Positions 1 through 4,941 of a stretch of DNA of 5,205 nt are shown piece by piece. The number at the start of each line of letters is the position of its first letter. The first letter of the stretch is position 1. Source of the DNA: Planctomycetaceae bacterium (GTDB lineage: Bacteria > Planctomycetota > Phycisphaerae > Phycisphaerales > SM1A02); NCBI GenBank assembly GCA_027488265.1, contig JAIYCA010000285.1, positions 1 to 5,205 on the forward strand, written 5' to 3'. The notes below the pieces were generated by a model. It did not search any database and was not told the DNA's origin. It saw nothing but the letters and a program-made list of their open reading frames with translations. The position numbers and the translations under genes are program-made.

Positions 1-192
1 CTGTATGATATTCGATTCTCCGAGTCGGTCCGTGTCATTTACGGCGGTTCGGTGAACGCCAAAAACGCCGCCGAACTCTTCACCCGCGAAGAGATCGACG
101 GCGGCCTTGTCGGAGGAGCCTCACTGATCGCTTCGGACTTCGCCGCGATCGTTGCGGCTGCCGCGGCCAAGGTGACGGAACGATCGAACTGA
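1..192 (+). CDS. tpiA: Triosephosphate isomerase, C-terminal 63 residues (5' end outside window)
   Basis: This is the end of the glycolytic TIM-barrel enzyme that interconverts dihydroxyacetone phosphate and glyceraldehyde 3-phosphate in the cytosol. The frame is open from base 1 to the TGA at 190-192. Two family signatures are visible. YGGSV (residues 14-18 of the visible part) contains the phosphate-contacting serine on barrel strand 7. GGLVGGASL (34-42) is the strand-8 phosphate-binding glycine loop. Between them NAKNAAELF and EEIDG match the usual TIM spacing. The catalytic lysine, histidine and glutamate lie upstream of the window and cannot be checked. The tail after the second motif (SDFAAIVAAAAAKV) is the normal final helix, so the 3' end looks intact. 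secG follows 83 bases downstream on the same strand, a pairing seen in many bacteria. Family assignment is firm. Confidence 0.96.
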   Translation: MYDIRFSESVRVIYGGSVNAKNAAELFTREEIDGGLVGGASLIASDFAAIVAAAAAKVTERSN

Positions 193-235
193 ACGGGCAT
201 GCGGTGCAGTGCGCTCTGAGGAGCTCACCCACGTA

Positions 236-250
236 GATTGCCCCGCAATC
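236..250 (+). other. Short perfect inverted repeat between tpiA and secG
   Basis: GATTGC (236-241) and GCAATC (245-250) are perfectly complementary around a CCC loop, giving a 6-bp stem that ends 25 bases before the secG ATG. No T-run follows, so it is not a classical terminator. It could be a leader hairpin, an operator half-site pair or chance. Nothing else is recognised in the 83-base gap apart from the secG ribosome site. Confidence 0.25.
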
Positions 251-275
251 ACTGCCCCGAGATTTAGGAACCGCC

Positions 276-779
276 ATGAACGTCCTCTTCGGAATCCTCA
301 CCGTCCTCTTCATCATCGTCTCGATTGCGCTTGTGCTGATCGTGCTTGTGCAGCGACCGCAGGGCGGTGGACTGACCGGCGCATTTGGCGGCGGTGGCGG
401 AACCGACACGGCGTTCGGTGGTCGTACCGGTGACGCACTTACAGTCGCGACGATTACCGCTTTCGCGATCTATCTCCTCCTCGCGATTGGCCTCAACATC
501 ACGTCGAACATGCAGTCGCGTGCGCCTGCGACGCCGGCTGCGGCTCCCGCGACGGATCCGGCAGCGACTCCTGCAACCACTCCTGCAACCACCGAAGGTA
601 CGACGCCCGCTGCAGCGCCAGCCACAACGGAAGGCACGACGGAAGGCGCCGCAACGCCAGCTGCCAGCGAAGGCACCGCTCCTGCAACGGCTCCTGTGAC
701 AACTCCAGCCGAAGCGCCTGCGACGGAACCTGCAACGACGCCCGCCACGGAACCCGCGCCCGCAGGCAACGGCGGCTAA
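276..779 (+). CDS. secG: Preprotein translocase subunit SecG with long Ala/Thr/Pro/Glu-rich C-terminal tail
   Basis: SecG is the small accessory subunit of the SecYEG channel in the inner membrane and assists SecA-driven export. The protein has 167 residues. Transmembrane helix 1 spans about 4-25, followed by the conserved loop VQRPQGGGLTGAFGGGGG (25-42) and TAFGGRTGD, which is the typical glycine-rich SecG connector. Transmembrane helix 2 spans about 56-77. The SecG core ends near residue 80. Residues 82-167 are a low-complexity tail of A, T, P and E with about eight acidic residues and only one arginine (R82). Many SecG proteins are shorter overall, so about half of this one is extension. 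Since E. coli SecG has both ends outside the cytoplasm, the tail is probably extracytoplasmic (inference). The ATG is preceded by AGGA (266-269) at 6 nt spacing. It sits between tpiA and yicC, and its stop is 3 nt before the yicC start. Confidence 0.93.
   Translation: MNVLFGILTVLFIIVSIALVLIVLVQRPQGGGLTGAFGGGGGTDTAFGGRTGDALTVATITAFAIYLLLAIGLNITSNMQSRAPATPAAAPATDPAATPATTPATTEGTTPAAAPATTEGTTEGAATPAASEGTAPATAPVTTPAEAPATEPATTPATEPAPAGNGG
567..590 (+). repeat. secG: 12-bp tandem repeat (two copies) in the secG tail
   Basis: ACTCCTGCAACC occurs twice head to tail (567-578 and 579-590), encoding repeated TPAT units of the SecG tail. The exact copies suggest recent slippage or duplication within the tail, which would let its length vary between strains. 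Confidence 0.75.
624..647 (+). repeat. secG: Second 12-bp tandem repeat in the secG tail
   Basis: ACAACGGAAGGC (624-635) is followed directly by ACGACGGAAGGC (636-647), one mismatch in twelve, encoding TTEG-TTEG. Together with the TPAT repeat upstream it shows that the tail grows by 12-bp (4-codon) units. Confidence 0.7.
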
Positions 780-782
780 TCG

Positions 783-1673
783 ATGATTCGCTCGATGACC
801 GGCTTTGGCAGCGCGTCCGCGGAAGCGGAGGGCTGCCGTTTCGCCGTCGAAATCAAGAGCGTCAACAATCGCTTCTTCAAAGCGACGATTCGCGTTCCCG
901 AAGAACTTTCGACGCTCGAAACCGAGCTCGAGACGGTCATTGCCAAGCGGCTCGGTCGCGGCAGCGTGATGGTGCTCGTGCGGTTCGTTCCAGGTGGCGC
1001 AGTCGCTGCGGCGGAAGTGAATCCGGACGCCGCGCGCACAGCACTCACAGCGCTTCTCGCGGCGCTTCCCGTCGAATTGCGCGATCGCGCGACCGTCGAT
1101 CTCGGTGCACTTCTCACGGTGCCTGGCGTCCTTCGCACTGATGGCGTCGACAAGATTGTCGAGTTTGCACGGCCTGTTGTCCTTCGACTCGTCGAAGAAG
1201 CAGCAACGCGCGTTCTTGAAATGCGCTCGCGCGAAGGTGAAAGCATTGCGCGCGAGCTTTCGCGGTTCGGCGAAGTGATTGCAAACGCACTCGATGCCGT
1301 TGCTGCGCGTGCGCCGCATGCGACGAACGCCTATCAAGATCGACTACGCGCGCGTATGAACTCCCTCCTCGCGGAAGTTGGCGCGACCGCGGCCGAACAA
1401 GATCTCTTGCGCGAAGTCGCGGTATTCGCCGAGCGATCTGACGTCGCGGAAGAAGTCGTTCGACTTCGTGGGCACCTCGCGCAATTCGCGCAAGTCATCG
1501 CTCCATCACACGCTGAGCCTGCTGGTCGCACGCTCGACTTTCTCTCGCAAGAGATGCTGCGCGAGGCGAACACGATTGCGTCGAAGTCGCAAGATGTTGA
1601 GATTGCGCGGCGCGTTGTCGAGATGAAGACTGCGATCGATCGCATCAAAGAACAAGCGGCGAACGCTGAGTAG
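783..1673 (+). CDS. yicC: YicC/YloC-family endoribonuclease
   Basis: This is a 296-residue member of the YicC family, close to the usual length of about 290. E. coli YicC is a cytosolic endoribonuclease implicated in small-RNA turnover. The N-terminal YicC domain opens with the family's hallmark MIRSMTGFG (1-9) and continues with EIKSVNNRFFKATIRVPEEL (23-42) and the LGRGSVMVLVRF strand (57-68). REGESIARELSRF (150-162) is the conserved central helix. The C-terminal DUF1732-type domain contains SDVAEEVVRLRGHL (219-232), GRTLDFLSQEMLREANTIASKS (248-269) and the terminal KTAIDRIKEQAANAE, all strongly conserved in the family. The hallmark N-terminus fixes the start. No good Shine-Dalgarno site is visible before it, and the secG stop lies only 3 nt upstream, so translation is probably coupled to secG. 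The frame is intact. Confidence 0.95.
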   Translation: MIRSMTGFGSASAEAEGCRFAVEIKSVNNRFFKATIRVPEELSTLETELETVIAKRLGRGSVMVLVRFVPGGAVAAAEVNPDAARTALTALLAALPVELRDRATVDLGALLTVPGVLRTDGVDKIVEFARPVVLRLVEEAATRVLEMRSREGESIARELSRFGEVIANALDAVAARAPHATNAYQDRLRARMNSLLAEVGATAAEQDLLREVAVFAERSDVAEEVVRLRGHLAQFAQVIAPSHAEPAGRTLDFLSQEMLREANTIASKSQDVEIARRVVEMKTAIDRIKEQAANAE

Positions 1674-1676
1674 GAG
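1673..1676 (+). promoter_or_regulatory. Ribosome binding site overlapping yicC stop; supports a GTG start
   Basis: GGAG begins on the last base of the yicC TAG and lies 6 nt before the GTG at 1683. This supports GTG as the true start of the phosphotransferase rather than the ATG 22 codons further in, and suggests termination-reinitiation coupling with yicC. Confidence 0.7.
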
Positions 1677-1682
1677 ACGCGA

Positions 1683-2816
1683 GTGAGCGCAGGGAGTTCC
1701 GGCGACCCGCACTTCGATGCGACTTTTCACGGGCATGCCTTCGGCGAGATGCCCGCAGAGCCGCAGGGATTCGTTCGTGAGAAGTTTCACGCACGTGAGA
1801 TCGCGCAGGTTTTGTCGCACTACGACCTCGGCGTCCTTCGCGAGATTCGCGAGTATCGACGCGGCTCGCGTCGTGCGGCGAAGTTGAAAGTCAGCGCGGA
1901 TGGCGGCGATTACTTGCTGAAGCGCCGAGCGCTCGGTCGTTCGCTCGACCGCGATCGCGAGCGCGCGGCGGCGGGGCACACGATTCAATCGCGCGCGGCC
2001 TCGGGTGGCGTGCCTGTGGCGCGGCTGGTTCCGTTACGTTCTGGTGGAACACTGCTCCAGTTCGGTGATCGGCTCTACGAATTGCACCAGTGGGTTGAAG
2101 GCACGCGCTACGAGCGCCACGCTGAGCAGGCACGCGCGGCCGGTGGTGTCTTGGCGCGTATGCACGCAGCCTTCGCGCGGCTTGAACTCCTCGAAGAACT
2201 GCCGCAAGGTGGCTTCACCGATATCGATGGAGTTCGTCATGCGTTCAATCTCGGTGCCGAGCGCGCCAAGGAACGCACACCGCACGAAGGACAGGCGCGA
2301 CTCCAAACGTCACTCGATGCCGTTCGTGGGCACATGGACCGTTTCGAAGCGAAACTCACGGTGAAGGGACTGCCGCTGCAGCGCGGCGCGATTTGTCACG
2401 GTGATTTCCACCCAGGCAACACGCTGTGGGCGAGTGATCAGCTCGTGGCGGTGATTGATTTTGACAGCGTGCGACTCGAGGCGATCGCCGCGGAAGTCGC
2501 GAATGCGATGCTGCAATTCTCCGTGCGCCATCGACAAGGCGAGGATCCGTTGAAATGGCCGGTTGGATTGGTCTCCGAGAATCTCCGCGGTTTTGCCGCG
2601 GGATATGCGGTGGAGAGTCACAATCCGACGCGCGTGATGGCGCCATTCATTCCGTGGCTCATGTTGTCGGCGATCGTCGCGGAAGCGTTCTCGCCGATCG
2701 CCCGTGATGGTGATTTTGCGGGCATTCCCGCGGAACCTTTCCTACAAGCCACCGTGCACATGATGGACTGGATCGCCGAACGCACGCGTGCGATTTCATC
2801 GACGCTCGAAGTCTAA
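1683..2816 (+). CDS. APH-family phosphotransferase (homoserine kinase II / CotS-like fold), substrate unknown
   Basis: This 377-residue protein has the aminoglycoside-phosphotransferase (protein-kinase-like) fold, whose members phosphorylate small molecules with ATP. The N-lobe carries a glycine-containing nucleotide loop (about YRRGSRRAAKLKV, 58-70) and the likely ATP-anchoring lysine K80 in YLLKRR. The hinge is near LYELHQWVEG (131-140). The catalytic loop ICHGDFHPGN (237-246) includes D241 and N246. The metal-binding segment VIDFDSV (257-263) includes D259. All key residues for catalysis are present, so it should be active. The layout resembles type II homoserine kinases, CotS/YsxE-like and choline-kinase-like proteins rather than true resistance enzymes, but the substrate cannot be read from sequence. 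It begins with GTG, 9 nt after yicC, and appears to be the last gene of the tpiA-secG-yicC unit. No signal peptide is visible, so it is cytosolic. Confidence 0.87.
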   Translation: MSAGSSGDPHFDATFHGHAFGEMPAEPQGFVREKFHAREIAQVLSHYDLGVLREIREYRRGSRRAAKLKVSADGGDYLLKRRALGRSLDRDRERAAAGHTIQSRAASGGVPVARLVPLRSGGTLLQFGDRLYELHQWVEGTRYERHAEQARAAGGVLARMHAAFARLELLEELPQGGFTDIDGVRHAFNLGAERAKERTPHEGQARLQTSLDAVRGHMDRFEAKLTVKGLPLQRGAICHGDFHPGNTLWASDQLVAVIDFDSVRLEAIAAEVANAMLQFSVRHRQGEDPLKWPVGLVSENLRGFAAGYAVESHNPTRVMAPFIPWLMLSAIVAEAFSPIARDGDFAGIPAEPFLQATVHMMDWIAERTRAISSTLEV

Positions 2817-2896
2817 AGCGCGCATCTCCGGCTTGAGATCGAGGCAAAGAGCGCTACATCGCGACATCGAATGCACAGAATCGACATGGGAACGCT

Positions 2897-2924
2897 GAAG
2901 GCTCAGGCCTTCGCTCGAGTTTTT
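2897..2924 (+). terminator. Candidate weak intrinsic terminator after the phosphotransferase gene
   Basis: GAAGGC (2897-2902) and GCCTTC (2907-2912) form a perfect 6-bp stem around a TCAG loop, with TTTTT at 2920-2924. The seven bases between stem and T-run are more than in a standard terminator, so this is only a candidate. The location, 80 bases after the stop and ahead of a separate promoter candidate, fits the end of the upstream operon. Confidence 0.35.
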
Positions 2925-2953
2925 GCCATGCTGCTCGATGGGCGCAGGTCTCC

Positions 2954-2962
2954 TGCTACGCT
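2954..2962 (+). promoter_or_regulatory. Candidate extended -10 promoter for the PDZ gene, leaderless type
   Basis: TGCTACGCT has an extended -10 TG (2954-2955), one spacer base, and TACGCT (2957-2962), sharing T, A and the final T with TATAAT. Six bases separate it from the ATG at 2969, so a normal start point would fall on or next to that ATG. No good -35 is seen at 16-18 bp, which the TG extension could offset. No Shine-Dalgarno site is properly spaced before this gene, consistent with leaderless expression. Confidence 0.45.
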
Positions 2963-2968
2963 GTTGGA

Positions 2969-4054
2969 ATGCGCGAAACGAACCGAACAACAACTCGGCG
3001 CAGCGTCTGTGCGCTTTCAGCATCCGCGGCGTTGTTTGCTGCGGCAGCCGCGATGGCGCAAGTGGAGATTGGTCCGCGTCCCGGCGTCCAAGTCTTCGTC
3101 GCGCCGCAGCAGATACCAACGGCGAGTTTGCCCACCGACGCTGAGTTGGCGCGTATTGATGTTGCACCCGAACTTCTTCGCCTCGCGCGTACGCTCGATC
3201 AAGAGAACTACGCGGAACGCGCCGCCGCACGCGATGCGATTCTCGCGCGCAAGCCTTCGCCGAATGAACTTATGGCGCTTCTTCTGCGGCGCGATCTCGG
3301 CATCGAAGCGCGGCACACCCTCGTCAGCATCTTGCGTGATCGCATTCTGAAAGCTCCGCGTGGTGCGCTTGGAATTCGGATGGAAACGCTCGTCATGGGC
3401 GGAGACGGCGTTCGGATCACGGGCGTTGTCGCCGGCATGCCTGCGGCGGACGTCCTTCAAGCGGGGGACATCGTTGCGACGGTCAATGGCGTTGCGCTGA
3501 AGGACCGCAATGATCTGATTCGGCAGGTGCAGTCGCTCGAACCAGGGAACGAAGTTGACTTGGTCGTGCGCCGTGTGAAGCGCGATGAAGCGGGGAAACC
3601 CATCGTTGGTGCAGATGGCGCGGAAGTGACGCAGCAACTCGACGTGAAGTTGCGCTTGGGTTCGACGGACGACCTTGTTGAGAAGGGTGATCCCGTCAAT
3701 CCTCTTGTCTTCAATCCGATGACGCTTGAGCGCGCGGCGACCGCGCAGGCGGCGGCGGATCGGTTTCTTCCTCGACCTCGCATGGTGTCGATCCAGCGTG
3801 GGCTCCCGGGCGCCGAGCCAGAGGGACCGGTCACGATCGATTCGCTTCGCTCGCTGCTTGTTGAGTTCCAATTGAAGGGCGGCGACCCTGATTTGGTCCG
3901 GCAATTCAGGGCGCGTTTGGACGCGATTGAGCGACAGATGGATGCAACGCTTTCATCGCCAAATCGCACCGACGCGGACCTCGCGCGGTTTGAGAAGGCG
4001 GTGGAATCGACGCTCAAGGGACTCGAGGCGGAGATTCGCGAAGCGCAGAATTGA
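2969..4054 (+). CDS. Exported PDZ-domain protein with HEAT-like N-terminal part; function unknown
   Basis: This 361-residue protein begins with a signal peptide: a basic start (R5, R10, R11), an alanine-rich core (15-28), and a likely cut after AMA (28-30). TRRSVC (9-14) loosely resembles a Tat twin-arginine motif, but Sec export is as likely. Residues about 60-128 are helical (NYAERAAARDAIL, EARHTLVSILRDRIL) and look like degenerate HEAT-type repeats. Residues about 130-230 form a PDZ domain. It has the carboxylate-binding loop GALGI (132-136), the GVRITGVVAGMPAADVLQAGDIVATVNGV core (147-175), the NDLIRQVQSLEPG helix (181-193), and a last strand pair interrupted by an insertion (about 205-222). 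The C-terminal third (290-361) is charged and probably coiled coil. No protease triad or DegP/RseP catalytic domain is present, so it is probably an adaptor or scaffold in the periplasm (inference). It is monocistronic, with its own promoter candidate, and converges on adk. Confidence 0.85.
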   Translation: MRETNRTTTRRSVCALSASAALFAAAAAMAQVEIGPRPGVQVFVAPQQIPTASLPTDAELARIDVAPELLRLARTLDQENYAERAAARDAILARKPSPNELMALLLRRDLGIEARHTLVSILRDRILKAPRGALGIRMETLVMGGDGVRITGVVAGMPAADVLQAGDIVATVNGVALKDRNDLIRQVQSLEPGNEVDLVVRRVKRDEAGKPIVGADGAEVTQQLDVKLRLGSTDDLVEKGDPVNPLVFNPMTLERAATAQAAADRFLPRPRMVSIQRGLPGAEPEGPVTIDSLRSLLVEFQLKGGDPDLVRQFRARLDAIERQMDATLSSPNRTDADLARFEKAVESTLKGLEAEIREAQN

Positions 4055-4076
4055 GCGCTTGCGGCGTCCTCTGTAC

Positions 4077-4106
4077 GACGTCTCTCATGACGTCTCTGAT
4101 GACGTC
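4077..4106. repeat. 12-bp direct repeat of GACGTC palindromes between convergent genes
   Basis: GACGTC occurs at 4077-4082, 4089-4094 and 4101-4106, exactly 12 bases apart. The full units are GACGTCTCTCAT and GACGTCTCTGAT (one mismatch), then a partial third. Each GACGTC is self-complementary, so any two copies can pair in RNA. It lies in the 75-base gap between the PDZ stop and the adk stop. No T-run accompanies it on either strand. It may act in termination or protein binding, or be simple slippage. Confidence 0.75.
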
Positions 4107-4129
4107 GCGTCGCGGCGCGTCGCACCACA

Positions 4130-4771
4130 TCACGAGAGCGGATTGCGGAAGTGCTCGTTCTGAATCGGGACGACGACTTCGAGCACGTGCTGCAAAACCT
4201 CAGCAGGCGAGCCCATCGCGTTCACTTCGCGCACGATCGACTTCGGATAGAAGTCGAGCACGGGGCGTGTCTCGCGTTCATACACCTCGAAGCGGCGACG
4301 AATGACCTTCTCGTCGGCGTCGTCGATGCGGTTCTCCTTGAGTGCGCGGCGACGCATGCGCGTCACCATCGCCTCAATGTCGGGGCAGACCAAGTGGAGC
4401 ACCGTCAGTACTTCGAGGTACTGCTCCACGTGTTTCGCTTGATTGACGTTGCGCGGGATCCCGTCCAAAACGAGGAGGTCGACGTTTGGCTTGTAGATCG
4501 AAAGCACGGTTTGCGCGTGCATGTTCTGGCGCCACATCTCGATCGTGAGTTCGTCTGGCACGAGTTCGCCGCGCGACGAGAACTCCATGAACTTCTTCCC
4601 GAGATCGGAGGCCATGTCGAGCGATCGGAACACGTCGCCGCACGCGAGGTGGTAGAAGCCCGGCACCTTGCCGAGAATCTTGCCTTGGGTGCCCTTTCCA
4701 GCGCCTGGAGCGCCGAAAAGAAGGATGGTCTTGTAGCGACGCGTAGAAGTTGCTGCGGATCCAATGGACAT
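4130..4771 (-). CDS. adk: Adenylate kinase, divergent short-LID form
   Basis: This cytosolic P-loop enzyme catalyses ATP + AMP = 2 ADP and sets the adenylate balance. It has 213 residues when started at 4771, the usual Adk length. The P-loop GAPGAGKGT spans 20-28 (K26). The NMP-binding part is HLACGDVFR (41-49) and GELVPDEL (68-75). The second NMP motif is LDGIPRNVNQA (102-112). The LID segment RRRALKENRIDDADEKVIRRRFEVYERETRPVLDFY (140-175) lacks room for a zinc or long LID insert. The arginines R49, R107, R148 and R158-160 keep the expected catalytic positions. Two AMP-site motifs differ from E. coli Adk: ACGD for STGD and GIPRN for GFPRT. A related nucleoside monophosphate kinase specificity is therefore possible, but Adk is the best call. 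A longer frame back to 4861 exists. The 4771 ATG is preferred because GGAGG lies 5 nt upstream and the extra 30 residues are not Adk-like. It is divergent from recJ. Confidence 0.9.
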   Translation of the reverse strand: MSIGSAATSTRRYKTILLFGAPGAGKGTQGKILGKVPGFYHLACGDVFRSLDMASDLGKKFMEFSSRGELVPDELTIEMWRQNMHAQTVLSIYKPNVDLLVLDGIPRNVNQAKHVEQYLEVLTVLHLVCPDIEAMVTRMRRRALKENRIDDADEKVIRRRFEVYERETRPVLDFYPKSIVREVNAMGSPAEVLQHVLEVVVPIQNEHFRNPLS

Positions 4772-4776
4772 GCCTG

Positions 4777-4781
4777 CCTCC
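4777..4781 (-). promoter_or_regulatory. adk: Strong Shine-Dalgarno site fixing the adk start
   Basis: On the minus strand GGAGG precedes the ATG at 4771 with CAGGC between them, a spacing of 5 nt. It is the best ribosome site in the window and decides between the 4771 start and the upstream in-frame ATG at 4861. Confidence 0.82.
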
Positions 4782-4808
4782 GACTGCGCGCCGACTGGCG
4801 CGGGGCCG

Positions 4809-4814
4809 AGGGTA
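4809..4814 (-). promoter_or_regulatory. adk: Tentative adk -10 box
   Basis: On the minus strand TACCCT lies about 37 nt before the adk ATG and resembles the TACGCT and TACACT boxes of the two neighbouring genes. No convincing -35 sits at standard spacing. A TTGCCA at 4856-4861 (minus) is the best -35-like hexamer but is too far upstream for this box. It would give a leader of about 30 nt that includes the GGAGG site. Confidence 0.22.
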
Positions 4815-4901
4815 GATCGGCATCTCGACCGATAGGGTTGAAACGGACCGAAAAATGGCAAGATTGCGATTGGGGAGACGCGCCCCGCGCGAGCCCCGAC
4901 C

Positions 4902-4919
4902 TCGATGCCAGCGCATCGA
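4902..4919. promoter_or_regulatory. Perfect 7-bp dyad in the recJ promoter region (candidate operator)
   Basis: TCGATGC (4902-4908) and GCATCGA (4913-4919) are perfect inverted copies around CAGC. The dyad covers the place where a -35 would lie (ATGCCA at 4905-4910) and ends 9 bases before the TACACT box. That is where a repressor or activator site would be expected, but no known operator consensus is matched. Confidence 0.35.
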
Positions 4920-4934
4920 CGCGGGCGTTACACT
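4905..4934 (+). promoter_or_regulatory. recJ: Candidate recJ promoter, leaderless type
   Basis: TACACT (4929-4934) is a 4-of-6 match to TATAAT. ATGCCA (4905-4910) is a 4-of-6 match to TTGACA at 18-bp spacing. Only seven bases lie between the -10 box and the ATG at 4942, so the transcript would begin at or beside the start codon. No Shine-Dalgarno site is present in front of this ATG. Confidence 0.5.
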
Positions 4935-4941
4935 CGCTCCG

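Noticed and set aside
567..647. Short repeats that could suggest a CRISPR-like array
   Set aside because: Units are 12 bp, in frame, without spacers, and encode the SecG tail.
1081..1088. GCGATCGC octamer (also at 1951-1958), resembling the cyanobacterial HIP1 repeat
   Set aside because: Both copies lie in coding sequence over Arg-Asp-Arg-type codons, and two copies in 5 kb of GC-rich DNA are not notable.
264..1337. Long open frame on the minus strand opposite secG and yicC (357 codons)
   Set aside because: Its translation is arginine/cysteine-rich and without recognisable domains, and it is fully antisense to two firmly identified genes. High GC with few stop codons explains it.
2923..2928. 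TTGCCA as a -35 box for the PDZ gene
   Set aside because: It is 28 bases from the TACGCT box, too far for a standard sigma-70 promoter.
3017..3904. 295-codon minus-strand frame opposite the PDZ gene
   Set aside because: The plus strand encodes a signal peptide and PDZ domain with coherent motifs, while the minus frame shows only arginine-rich sequence.
4816..4833. ATCGG-N8-CCGAT dyad upstream of adk
   Set aside because: A 5-bp stem with an 8-base gap is expected often by chance at this base composition and does not align with a convincing promoter.
4772..4861. Upstream in-frame ATG that would add 30 residues to adenylate kinase
   Set aside because: The extra residues are proline/arginine-rich and precede the family's usual N-terminus. 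The internal ATG at 4771 has GGAGG at ideal spacing.
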